53,776 nucleotides of DNA from positions 1 through 53,776 of the forward strand of contig CAJUJK010000026.1 of the NCBI GenBank assembly GCA_910586705.1, in the 5' to 3' direction. Origin of the DNA: an uncultured Lachnospiraceae bacterium (GTDB lineage: Bacteria > Bacillota > Clostridia > Lachnospirales > Lachnospiraceae). The notes below the pieces were generated by a model. That model was given only the letters and a program-made list of their open reading frames with translations. It did not search any database and was not told where the DNA came from. Below, piece after piece: positions 41,398 through 48,948 of the stretch. A program made the translations under genes and the position numbers. Numbering within the stretch: the stretch's first letter is position 1; every line of letters begins with the position of its first letter.

Positions 41398-41501
41398 AAG
41401 CCCTGTGATCGAGCAGGGCGATTTATCGTCCCTGCCTGTCGCGCGGGGTGCGTGCTGCAAAGCAGCAATCTGCATTATGCACCCCTGCGCATAAAGGGCT
41501 T
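41398..41501 (-). ncRNA. Structured leader of the butyrate operon (three-way junction)
   Basis: Closing stem AAGCCCT (41398-41404)/AGGGCTT (41495-41501). Arm one: GCAGGGCGAT (41413-41422) with ATCGTCCCTGC (41425-41435). Arm two: GCGCGGGGTGC (41441-41451) with GCACCCCTGCGC (41479-41490), containing GCTGC-AAA-GCAGC (41454-41466). Each of the two larger stems has one bulged base. It lies wholly inside the transcribed leader (start about 41535), 39 nt upstream of the thl ATG. It matches no riboswitch class I know; it may be a leader RNA or a mobile palindrome. Confidence 0.55.
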
Positions 41502-41541
41502 GCCGACGATTGTTATTTTTTTGTCATTGTCCGCCGTTTCT

Positions 41542-41570
41542 ATTGTATCATAGGGATTTCGTTTTTGCAA
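41542..41570 (-). promoter_or_regulatory. Sigma-A promoter of the butyrate operon
   Basis: Minus strand TTGCAA (41565-41570), 17 nt spacer, TACAAT (41542-41547) with TG one base upstream. It starts 5 nt after the stop codon of the chemotaxis receptor gene. Confidence 0.8.
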
Positions 41571-41574
41571 TTTT

Positions 41575-43269
41575 TTATATCTCAAATCTCTCCATCAGTT
41601 CCACCATCGTCTCCACCTGCGATTTCTGCTCCGTGCTGACTGCCGCCGTCTCCTGCGAGGTAGCCGAATTGTTATCGACAGCCGAGGAAACCTGTGTCAC
41701 GTTTACGTTCAGTTCCTGCATCCGCTCCGTATCCCGCTTCAGGATCTGCTCGATCTGTCCCATCTTCTCGGTGGCTTCTTTCGCGTCGGACATCACCTGT
41801 TTCATGTTGGCTTCCGTCTCCTCCGCAATGGCAATACTCTTGTCCATCACCGAAACCGTCGTCTCAATCAGCTCTGTCGTCCTGCCCGCCGCGTTTGCCG
41901 ATTCATTTGCCAGATTTTTCACCTGCTCCGCCACAACGGCAAATCCTTTTCCTGCCTCGCCCGCTCTCGCCGCCTCGATCGCCGCGTTCAGCGCAAGCAG
42001 ATTTGTCTGGGACGCAATATCCTCGATCGCTTCTATAATCGTGCTGATCTGCTCGGAACATCTGCCGATTTCCTGAATGGAGCCCTTCAGTTCCTGCAGC
42101 TTCTCATTGCCTTTTGACAGCGTCATGCCCGCAGACGCCGCCATACTTGCAGACGCCTCCGCCTCGTGGGCGTTCTCTTCCATGCTCTTCGTCATGGCGT
42201 CAAACGCCGTCATCAGTTCTGATACCTGCGCCGCCTGCAGGGTGCAGTTCTCCGCCAGATCCTGCGCCGCAAACGCGAGCTGTTCGGAACCGCTGTCGAT
42301 CTGCCCCGAAACACTACGGATCGTTCCCAGCGTTTCCCGCATCTTCTCCGCGATCTGCACAAGGGAATCCTTGATCGAAATAAATTCGCCCACATATTCC
42401 TGTCTGATCTCGACCCGGTAATTGCCATCCCCCATCTTTTCCAGTGTCTGGGTAATCTCCCGTATCATGCCGAGCAGATTTTCCTTCATAAACGCGATGG
42501 CGGCAACCATTCTTCCGACCTCGCTCTCATCCTCCTCCAGGTCAAGCTCCACATGGAATTCTCCTCCCGCAAGCACTTCCATCTGATCTGACACTTTTAC
42601 GATAGGCTCCAGAAGCTCCTTCTCGGAAAAACGGATGGTTTTGATAAACTCTCTCACAAGATACAGGAAAGAAAGGGCAAACAGCACCTCTATCAGATAC
42701 TGCAGAACCTTAAGTCCCGTCTGTCTGCCTTCCTTTCTATCTAAAATTTCCTGAATCGTCTCATCCGTCTGCCGGTTGATCTGCGCCACCGAATTTCCGT
42801 ACTCCGAGCTGAACACGCATGTCTGCGCCGCCGCCAGATCGCCAGCCTGCACATACGCAATCGCCTGCTCCTCCAGCGGGACAAGCTGATTGGACATCTC
42901 CGCAATCTGGTTTAAGCTCGTCCACTCGCTGTCCAGAAGTGAGCATTTCTCCAGCGTCGCAAGCGCCTTTTCCCTGTTCTGGTCCTGATTCAGTTCCTTC
43001 ATGTAGCCGTCATAATAACTCTGGTCCCCCGTAACCGCATAAGACTGTATGTCGTACGTCAGCGTCTTTGACGCGGTGCGGTACTGGTTCAGCGCCACAG
43101 TCGTATTGATCTGCGCAGTCTGTACCCCTAACATGCAGATGTTAAAAAAGATAAATCCCAGAAGCAGCACCGCACCTACCGCCACCGATATAAACGCCTG
43201 CTGCACCAGCCTTTTCAACTGCGCTGCCTGACTCTTCCTTCCCGATACCTTGTTTTCCTTTTTCCCCAT
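41575..43269 (-). CDS. Methyl-accepting chemotaxis protein
   Basis: 564 residues from the ATG at 43267-43269 (GGAGAAGG just upstream); the open frame to 43368 is leader. A first transmembrane helix (FISVAVGAVLLLGFIFFNIC) is followed by a four-helix-bundle sensor of about 150 residues, a second helix (VLQYLIEVLFALSFLYLV) and a HAMP region. The signalling hairpin includes IEAIEDIASQTNLLALNAAI and EAARAGEAGKGFAVVAEQVK, the invariant tip that contacts CheA/CheW. It detects an unknown extracellular ligand and controls the motility kinase. It has its own promoter (43337-43365), and no terminator is evident before the butyrate promoter. Confidence 0.94.
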   Translation of the reverse strand: MGKKENKVSGRKSQAAQLKRLVQQAFISVAVGAVLLLGFIFFNICMLGVQTAQINTTVALNQYRTASKTLTYDIQSYAVTGDQSYYDGYMKELNQDQNREKALATLEKCSLLDSEWTSLNQIAEMSNQLVPLEEQAIAYVQAGDLAAAQTCVFSSEYGNSVAQINRQTDETIQEILDRKEGRQTGLKVLQYLIEVLFALSFLYLVREFIKTIRFSEKELLEPIVKVSDQMEVLAGGEFHVELDLEEDESEVGRMVAAIAFMKENLLGMIREITQTLEKMGDGNYRVEIRQEYVGEFISIKDSLVQIAEKMRETLGTIRSVSGQIDSGSEQLAFAAQDLAENCTLQAAQVSELMTAFDAMTKSMEENAHEAEASASMAASAGMTLSKGNEKLQELKGSIQEIGRCSEQISTIIEAIEDIASQTNLLALNAAIEAARAGEAGKGFAVVAEQVKNLANESANAAGRTTELIETTVSVMDKSIAIAEETEANMKQVMSDAKEATEKMGQIEQILKRDTERMQELNVNVTQVSSAVDNNSATSQETAAVSTEQKSQVETMVELMERFEI

Positions 43270-43336
43270 AATCCTTCTCCTATACCCCATTTCCGGCTCA
43301 AAAAAACACCTGTGTAAAATAAATAGTTCCATAAAA

Positions 43337-43365
43337 AGTATAGCTGAATTTTTACTTATTTTCAA
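43337..43365 (-). promoter_or_regulatory. Sigma-A promoter of the chemotaxis receptor gene
   Basis: Minus strand TTGAAA (43360-43365), 17 nt spacer, TATACT (43337-43342). Start about 65 nt upstream of the ATG. Confidence 0.75.
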
Positions 43366-43406
43366 CAATTTATTTTATCATTTCACTATGCTTTTCGTGC
43401 ATTTTG

Positions 43407-44507
43407 CTAATGGTTTTGCGGCACAGGCATTTTTGTTTTCTCCTTGTACGCGTCTGCCGCCGGATCTGTCATGGGCACCACTCTCCTCCACTCTCTGGAA
43501 TCCCCCACTTTCTCCACCTCACAGCGGTTTTTATACAGAAATTTGGACAGTTCATAGCAGTCCACCCAGATTTCGTTGTTCCCCTCCTTCTGGGACTCAT
43601 CAAAGACAAGCTGTAATCCCCAGTGCAGATGCACGGTCTTGATATTGTTCACATTCTCCGTGGTGCTGTAGCCGGTATGTCCCATGTAGCCGATCACATC
43701 CCCCGCCGTCACCACAGCCCCTTCCGCAAGCCCCTCCGCATAAGGGTAGTTCTGCCGCAGATGTGCATAGTAATAGTAGCGTTTTTTGTCAAAACTGCGG
43801 ATGCCGATACGCCAGCCGCCGTACTGGTTCCATCCCAGCGCCTCCACGTAGCCGGATTCCACGGCGATGATCGGCGTGCCGATCTGCCCCATCATGTCGT
43901 GTCCCAGATGGGGTCTTGCATAGCCGTAGCTGCGGGAAGACCCGAAATCATCATAATGGCTGTAGTCAAACCCTTTCGCGATGGGTGAAAATGCCTTCAG
44001 TCCGTAGACATGTCTGCCGTCCAGCGTAAATTCCCCCATCATACCGCCGAGCACCGCCGTGTACGCCTCCAGATAGTAGTCGTAATATTCCATATCCTTC
44101 GTCAGCTCCGCCATGGTATGCTCTCCGCTTTTCAGCTTTTCCGCCACTTCCTCTATTTTTCGGACGCTGTTTTTGTCAAACTGTCCTCCCGTCTTTGCCC
44201 CCACATATGCCAGAAGCTCTATCCAGTCCAGATGTACTTCATCCCGGTAACTGTCCACATCCAGATCATACGCCGCCGCCATCGCCTCGTCGGTGACATG
44301 AAATTCCACCCACTTGATGTAATTGCCGTCCGCGGTGACTTCCACCGCCTGCCCGTTTGTCCCGCCGGTCTCCTGCCGCGCAGGCGCCTGCCACTTCCCG
44401 AGCAGTTCCCCCGCCATACATATGCAGCCGAGGACAAGCAGCGCGAGCGCGCCAATCCTTGCAGCCGCTTTTCCCCATCCGTGTTTCCATCCCCTGTTAT
44501 GTCCCAT
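43407..44507 (-). CDS. Membrane-anchored M23 (LytM-type) peptidase
   Basis: 366 residues from the ATG at 44505-44507 (GGAGG 5 nt upstream; the frame is open to 44561). An N-terminal hydrophobic segment, RIGALALLVLGCICMAGELL, anchors it or is an atypical lipobox (VLGC). A helical middle part is followed by the zinc peptidase domain: PHLGHDMMGQIGTPIIAVES supplies the HxxxD pair, YYYYAHLRQNYPYAEG the middle His, and KTVHLHWGLQL the HxH pair. It would cut peptide cross-links in peptidoglycan outside the membrane. Divergent from the DUF1576 gene. Confidence 0.92.
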   Translation of the reverse strand: MGHNRGWKHGWGKAAARIGALALLVLGCICMAGELLGKWQAPARQETGGTNGQAVEVTADGNYIKWVEFHVTDEAMAAAYDLDVDSYRDEVHLDWIELLAYVGAKTGGQFDKNSVRKIEEVAEKLKSGEHTMAELTKDMEYYDYYLEAYTAVLGGMMGEFTLDGRHVYGLKAFSPIAKGFDYSHYDDFGSSRSYGYARPHLGHDMMGQIGTPIIAVESGYVEALGWNQYGGWRIGIRSFDKKRYYYYAHLRQNYPYAEGLAEGAVVTAGDVIGYMGHTGYSTTENVNNIKTVHLHWGLQLVFDESQKEGNNEIWVDCYELSKFLYKNRCEVEKVGDSREWRRVVPMTDPAADAYKEKTKMPVPQNH

Positions 44508-44622
44508 GCCCGCCTCCGTGATTCTACGTCTAAAATCCCAGATCACTTTCACTTTAATCATATGTAAAGCAAAATTCCGTTATGTCAGAAGCCCGCCGCG
44601 GACAGATCCCATAAATATCACA

Positions 44623-44651
44623 TTGTCCTGCGCCGCATATCTTGTTATGAT
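44623..44651 (+). promoter_or_regulatory. Sigma-A promoter of the DUF1576 gene
   Basis: TTGTCC (44623-44628), 17 nt spacer, TATGAT (44646-44651). Start about 32 nt before the ATG. Confidence 0.65.
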
Positions 44652-44688
44652 AGGAGTATACTTGATTCATTTGCGGGAGGCTCTGCCT

Positions 44689-45975
44689 ATGACTGAAAAA
44701 ATCAGAAACGCGCTGGAGGGAAAGGAAATGTTCGTCTTCAGCATCGCCACAGCCCTGCTCCTTTTTACAGCCGCCTTTCTTCTGGCACCGCCGGAAGAGC
44801 TTCTGCGCGGCATGGTTACCATTGTGCTCACAAGGGATGCCCTGGTCACGGATTATTTCGAGCTTGCCGGGTTCGGCGCCGCCTTTTTCAATGCGGGGCT
44901 GGTGCTTGGTTTTGCGATCCTGCTGATCCACCTGCAGAAAATCCCTTTCACCGGGCTCACCATGGCAGTCCTCTATATCAACGCGGGATTCGCCCTCTTT
45001 GGCAAAAATCCGGTGAACGTCCTGCCCATGCTGCTGGGGACATGGCTCTACGCGAGATTTCACCGCGCGGGCATGAGCCGCTATATTTATACGGCGCTCT
45101 TCGGTTCCTGTCTGGCTCCCATGGTCACGGAACTTGTATATCTTCTGCCCTTCTCCTTTGCAGCCAATCTGGCAGTTGCCGTGGCTGTCGGCGTCTTTGC
45201 CGGTTTCGTGCTGCCGCCGCTCTCCGTACATACCGCCTCTATGCACATGGGCTACAATCTGTTCAACATGGGATTTGCCGGCGGTCTCTTCGCCTTTGTC
45301 ATGATGTGCGTCCTGCAGTCCTTCGGTCTGGAAAGCAACAATGTATTCATCTGGAGTTACGGGCGCCCGTTCTGGCTGCTCGCCGGTCTGTACCTGTACT
45401 TTGCGTCCGCCCTGCTCTTCGGTCTTTACATGAACAGGAACGGGCTGCGTTCCCTGCTCAGGCTGATGCGTCACCCCGGCCGTGCAGTGGCGGATTTCGT
45501 CCTGATGGACGGCGCGCCGACTACTCTGGTCAATATGGGAATCATTGGTCTCCTGTGTACCACCTATATCGTGCTGATCGGCGGCGATCTGTCCGGCCCT
45601 GTGGTGGGCGCGGTTCTGACCGCATTCGGCTTTGCCGCTTTCGGCGCCCATGCCAGAAATTACCTGCCGGTGCTGGCAGGCGTGCTCCTCTCCACTTTTT
45701 TTAACCACATGCAGCCCACCACACCCGGAATCCAGATGGGCGCCGTGTTCGCCGTGGGGCTTTCTCCCATCGCCGGACAGTTCGGCATCCCTGCCGGAAT
45801 CATCGCCGGTATGCTGCACGCCGCGGTTGTGGTATGCTCCTCCTCCCTCTACGGCGGATTAAATTTATACAACAACGGCTTTTCCACGGGTCTGGTCGCC
45901 ATTGTGCTCGTACCGACGCTGGAAAGTTTTATCAAAGGATTTCAGACTAAGAAAGAACGGAAAAACAGACACTGA
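44689..45975 (+). CDS. DUF1576 family integral membrane protein
   Basis: 428 residues with about 10-12 hydrophobic segments and short loops. The start at the ATG 44689-44691 follows GGGAGG with 8 nt spacing; the reading frame remains open 122 codons upstream but overlaps the divergent M23 gene and is not real. Glycine-rich helices such as PVVGAVLTAFGFAAFGAHAR and the VHTASMHMGYNLFNMGFAGG segment are typical of DUF1576, a transporter-like family of unknown substrate. A small gene follows after 41 nt. Confidence 0.88.
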   Translation: MTEKIRNALEGKEMFVFSIATALLLFTAAFLLAPPEELLRGMVTIVLTRDALVTDYFELAGFGAAFFNAGLVLGFAILLIHLQKIPFTGLTMAVLYINAGFALFGKNPVNVLPMLLGTWLYARFHRAGMSRYIYTALFGSCLAPMVTELVYLLPFSFAANLAVAVAVGVFAGFVLPPLSVHTASMHMGYNLFNMGFAGGLFAFVMMCVLQSFGLESNNVFIWSYGRPFWLLAGLYLYFASALLFGLYMNRNGLRSLLRLMRHPGRAVADFVLMDGAPTTLVNMGIIGLLCTTYIVLIGGDLSGPVVGAVLTAFGFAAFGAHARNYLPVLAGVLLSTFFNHMQPTTPGIQMGAVFAVGLSPIAGQFGIPAGIIAGMLHAAVVVCSSSLYGGLNLYNNGFSTGLVAIVLVPTLESFIKGFQTKKERKNRH

Positions 45976-46016
45976 AAGTAACGGCAGCGCAGACTTTGCG
46001 CGGAATGGAGATTACC

Positions 46017-46364
46017 ATGACACATGAAGAAAAAAAGACCGCTAAGATCGTAGAGGAACTGACCATGTTTTTCTTCGCGCTGGAGGCGTCCTATATCGAC
46101 ACCCGGATCGCACGGCAGGAAAACGAGGTCACAATCCGTCTGGAAGCGGACTTCGACCCGTCCTTCGCAGACAAACTTTCCCATCTGGACCACTATCTGA
46201 ACGGGCAGAAAAACGACGGCATGGGCGATATCTACTGGGAACTTGCCGGCAGCGGCGATCCCGGCGAAACAAGCCAGCTTCTCTTAGTCGGCATGATGAT
46301 TGACCGTGCGGAAATAGAGCTGGGCGCGGACCGGGTGAAGCTGACCATGTACCGGAGTCTGTGA
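46017..46364 (+). CDS. Hypothetical protein downstream of DUF1576
   Basis: 115 residues from the ATG at 46017-46019 (GGAG 6 nt upstream). It has an amphipathic start (MTHEEKKTAKIVEELTMFFF) and then alternating beta-type strands, for example NEVTIRLEADFDPSFADKLS and EIELGADRVKLTMYRSL. No transmembrane segment or cysteine pair is seen. I recognise no family. It probably belongs to one transcription unit with the DUF1576 gene and may be its cytosolic partner. Confidence 0.75.
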   Translation: MTHEEKKTAKIVEELTMFFFALEASYIDTRIARQENEVTIRLEADFDPSFADKLSHLDHYLNGQKNDGMGDIYWELAGSGDPGETSQLLLVGMMIDRAEIELGADRVKLTMYRSL

Positions 46365-46395
46365 ACCGTTTCTTCCTGGCCCTGCCTGTGCGCGC

Positions 46396-46429
46396 AAAAA
46401 GCGGCAGGGGGATCGCTCCGCCCTGCCGC
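46396..46429 (-). terminator. Terminator of hpf
   Basis: Minus strand GCGGCAGGG, an 11 nt loop and CCCTGCCGC, then TTTTTG. A perfect 9-bp stem. Confidence 0.88.
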
Positions 46430-46444
46430 CAGTATAACCCATTT

Positions 46445-46972
46445 TTAGAACTCAGGCTCGATCAGCCCGTAGGTATTTCCCTTTCTCTTATAAACCACAT
46501 TCACCTGATCCGTCTCCGCATTGCAGAACACAAAAAAGTTGTGTCCGAGAAGTTCCATCTGCACACAGGCATCCTCCGGATACATGGGCTTGATGTCGAA
46601 CTTCTTCGTGCGGATGATCTGCACCTCTTCCTCATCCATATAATCTTTCTCGATAAATTCCTGACGGAAAAAGCCCGCGCCCTGCTTCTTGTCCACCAGC
46701 TTGTTCTTATACTTCTTAAGCTGCCTCTCGATAATCTCCTCCACCAGATCAATCGAAACATACATGTCGCTGCTGACCTGCTCGGAACGGATGATATTTC
46801 CCTTCACGGGAATCGTCACTTCAATCTTCTGGCGGTCTTTCTCCACGCTGAGCGTGACATGCACCTCTGTGTCCTCGGTAAAAAACTTCTCCAGCTTACC
46901 GATCTTGTCCTCTACTGCTGCCCGTAACCCTTCCGTTACCTCGATATTTTTTCCAACAATGTTAAATTTCAT
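46445..46972 (-). CDS. hpf: Ribosome hibernation promoting factor, long form
   Basis: 175 residues. The N-terminal S30AE domain (MKFNIVGKNIEVTEGLRAAV through KKYKNKLVDKK) binds the decoding centre of 30S subunits. A linker leads to the C-terminal dimerisation domain, VQIIRTKKFDIKPMYPEDAC and NVVYKRKGNTYGLIEPEF, which joins two ribosomes into 100S particles. The long form is standard in Firmicutes. AAGGGG lies about 10 nt before the ATG. It is monocistronic, with a good promoter (47021-47050) and a strong terminator. Confidence 0.96.
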   Translation of the reverse strand: MKFNIVGKNIEVTEGLRAAVEDKIGKLEKFFTEDTEVHVTLSVEKDRQKIEVTIPVKGNIIRSEQVSSDMYVSIDLVEEIIERQLKKYKNKLVDKKQGAGFFRQEFIEKDYMDEEEVQIIRTKKFDIKPMYPEDACVQMELLGHNFFVFCNAETDQVNVVYKRKGNTYGLIEPEF

Positions 46973-47310
46973 CTAATTCATCCCCTTCCAGTTGGAGTTC
47001 TAAGCATTGCTTATGGAAACAGTATACCATATTTTACTATTCTATTGCAACAAGTTGCTCCCATTTAGATAAATTCAACAAAACGTACGTTCCTTCAGTT
47101 TCCATAAAGAAAATGATCGACCCAGTCAAAAAGCTGTGGATATGGTGGATAAATCCGTGTATAAAACCATTTTATGCTGAAATCCCGCTTTTTTTATGTG
47201 GATAAGTCGTTTTTGCATTACACCCGTTATTTCATATTCCCCAAAAACTTTGTGCACTGTAGACAAATTGTGTGATTTACGGGCTGACTCTGCCCAGACA
47301 TAAAGCAGAC
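46973..47310. other. Gene-free gap with hpf promoter and DnaA-box-like 9-mers
   Basis: About 340 nt without a supported gene. It contains the hpf promoter at its left side. Three same-orientation 9-mers resemble the reverse DnaA box TGTGGATAA: TGTGGATAT (47135-47143), GGTGGATAA (47144-47152, directly adjacent) and a perfect TGTGGATAA (47197-47205). No dnaA, dnaN or rpmH gene is nearby, so this is not the usual origin. The remainder is AT-rich and featureless. Confidence 0.4.
47021..47050 (-). promoter_or_regulatory. Sigma-A promoter of hpf
   Basis: Minus strand TTGCAA (47045-47050), 18 nt spacer, TATACT (47021-47026) with TG one base upstream (extended -10). Confidence 0.75.
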
Positions 47311-47338
47311 GGGAGATGCCCCCTATGGAACATCTCCC
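47311..47338 (-). terminator. Stem-loop after the NlpC/P60 gene
   Basis: GGGAGATG (47311-47318) pairs with CATCTCCC (47331-47338). The T-rich tail is weak, so termination may be incomplete. Confidence 0.6.
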
Positions 47339-47376
47339 GCTTATAATCGTATGTTTTCTGTACCGCAGCGCCGCTC

Positions 47377-48720
47377 CTAGAGGATTCTTCTGATGGAAAG
47401 AATCGAACGGTAGGTTGCGCTGGATTCAATAATGCCTGTTCTGGATGTGGACGCGTGCACGATCTGACCGTTGCCCGCGTAAATTCCCACATGACCCGAA
47501 TAACAGATGATATCGCCGGGCTGCGCGTTCTCCAGACCGTTGACCGCCGCGCCCACGCTTCTGTCTGCCGCCGAAGAATGGGGCAGGTTTACGCCAAAGT
47601 TCTTATACACGCTCATGACAAACCCGGAGCAATCCGCACCGTTTGTCAAGCTGGTGCCGCCGTACACATAGGGATTACCCACAAACTGTCTCGCAAACTG
47701 TACCACATCGGCTCCCGTACTTCCGGTCGGGTTCGCGTAAGTCTTGCCGCCTTCCTCGGTCTTGCTGCCGGATGCCGCGTTTTCGGAAGTTTTCTTTCTC
47801 GCCGCCGCCTGTGCAGCTTTTCTCGACTCTTCCTCCCTGGCAAGTCTCGCCTTCTCCTCGGCTACCGACTCTGCCTTCACAAACTCTGTGGAAAGGGTAA
47901 CGTAATCCATGGAGACATAGCCGTCACCTTCCTCGATATTTACCTTTACCCAGCCGTCCATTTCCTCTGTGACAATCAGTTCATCCTCGATCGGAACCAG
48001 ACCCAGAACCGCTTCCTCCAGACCGGGCTGCTCACGAACCTTCAATGTGGTGGTCGTGACGGTCGCGATACGTGTTCCCACTTCCTTCGCGTAATCGACT
48101 GCTTCGTCGCCGGTCACACAGTACTCGCCTTTCACATACCCCTCGACGGAGCCGGAGCTGATCTTATACCAGCCGTCCTCCTCCTCGATAAAGCTGCCGA
48201 CGGACTTGTTGTAAAGCTTGCCGACGATCTCGCCTTCCTCGCTGGGGATATCACGCACATTCACATAATCATTCACTCTGGCAATTACCAGATTCTTAAA
48301 GCTCTCTTCCTCCTCAGACAGTCCGCTTCCCGCTGCTGCCTTCAGATCCTTCGTGTAGCCTTCGCTGACCACGATCGTATCCTGAATCTTCTTTTCCGGC
48401 ACCTTGCTCACCTTATCAGATGTGCTGGCAAGATCAGAAAAACCGCCTACCTGAACGCTGCCAACGCTGATGCCCTCGTTTTCAATCCCGGATGAAGCAT
48501 CCCCGTTTTCCTCCTGCTGCTCTGCCGCCTCTTTGTCTGACTCTTCCTTTAAAGCAGACAGCGCGGTGGATTTCTCTTCGTCCTGCAGGGAAAACTCTAT
48601 GCCTGCCGAGGGAAGCACGCTGCCCACATTTCCTGTGGCCTCCGCCTCGATCCCCGTGCCGGTAAATCCAACAATTGCAGCCAGTGCACATGCAGTCCAT
48701 TTCAGTCTGTTTTTGTTCAT
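47377..48720 (-). CDS. Secreted NlpC/P60 peptidoglycan endopeptidase with SH3 domains
   Basis: 447 residues. The signal peptide MNKNRLKWTACALAAIVGFT probably ends near AEA-TG (residue 28). Two bacterial SH3 domains follow (about 150-285; VNDYVNVRDIPSEEGEIVGK and TTTLKVREQPGLEEAVLGLV), then an Ala/Arg/Glu-rich helical linker. The NlpC/P60 domain occupies about 325-447, with the catalytic Cys in GADCSGFVMSVYKNFG, His in YSGHVGIYAG and the third His in IVHASTS. It cuts the stem peptide of peptidoglycan outside the cell. The promoter at 48762-48790 is accompanied by a WalR-type box (48736-48752), fitting control by the WalKR wall-homeostasis system. Confidence 0.95.
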   Translation of the reverse strand: MNKNRLKWTACALAAIVGFTGTGIEAEATGNVGSVLPSAGIEFSLQDEEKSTALSALKEESDKEAAEQQEENGDASSGIENEGISVGSVQVGGFSDLASTSDKVSKVPEKKIQDTIVVSEGYTKDLKAAAGSGLSEEEESFKNLVIARVNDYVNVRDIPSEEGEIVGKLYNKSVGSFIEEEDGWYKISSGSVEGYVKGEYCVTGDEAVDYAKEVGTRIATVTTTTLKVREQPGLEEAVLGLVPIEDELIVTEEMDGWVKVNIEEGDGYVSMDYVTLSTEFVKAESVAEEKARLAREEESRKAAQAAARKKTSENAASGSKTEEGGKTYANPTGSTGADVVQFARQFVGNPYVYGGTSLTNGADCSGFVMSVYKNFGVNLPHSSAADRSVGAAVNGLENAQPGDIICYSGHVGIYAGNGQIVHASTSRTGIIESSATYRSILSIRRIL

Positions 48721-48735
48721 AAAAGCACCTCATTT

Positions 48736-48752
48736 GTTACAGAATTGTTACA
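48736..48752 (-). promoter_or_regulatory. WalR (YycF)-type binding box
   Basis: On the minus strand TGTAAC-AATTC-TGTAAC, a perfect match to the known WalR consensus TGTWAH-N5-TGTWAH. It sits at about +3 to +19 of the NlpC/P60 transcript. Sites upstream of a promoter usually activate and sites at or after the start usually repress, so repression is more likely here. Confidence 0.7.
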
Positions 48753-48761
48753 TCTGGCTAT

Positions 48762-48790
48762 AATATAGCATTGAATAAACGTTTTGTCAA
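48762..48790 (-). promoter_or_regulatory. Sigma-A promoter of the NlpC/P60 gene
   Basis: Minus strand perfect TTGACA (48785-48790), 17 nt spacer, TATATT (48762-48767). Confidence 0.88.
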
Positions 48791-48909
48791 CCACAGCATC
48801 TACCATCAAAACGCACACTCATACGCAAGTTATTGTGCTTTTATCACAAAAAGCCCGGTTTTACGGCATAAAAGCCACATGACTTATGTCAAACCATGGC
48901 ACATTTTAC

Positions 48910-48940
48910 CTATTACAGACTCGTAATACTTTTGTAATAG
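48910..48940. other. Inverted repeat downstream of trxB
   Basis: CTATTACA (48910-48917) and TGTAATAG (48933-48940) form a perfect 8-bp AT-rich inverted repeat starting 9 nt after the trxB stop. It could be a weak terminator; TGTAAT also resembles half a WalR site, but the spacing is wrong for a direct repeat. Confidence 0.4.
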
Positions 48941-48948
48941 TGTGAGAG

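Noticed and set aside
41505..41531. Rex (NADH sensor) operator before thl
   Set aside because: TTGTTATTTTTTTGTCATTGT lacks the inverted TTAACAA half-site; not palindromic enough to call.
44554..45819. 421-codon minus-strand frame across the DUF1576 gene
   Set aside because: Gln/His/Gly-rich shadow without motifs; the plus-strand membrane protein explains the region.
47135..47205. Chromosomal replication origin
   Set aside because: DnaA-like boxes exist, but dnaA, dnaN, recF, gyrB and rpmH are absent nearby and there is no clear unwinding region.
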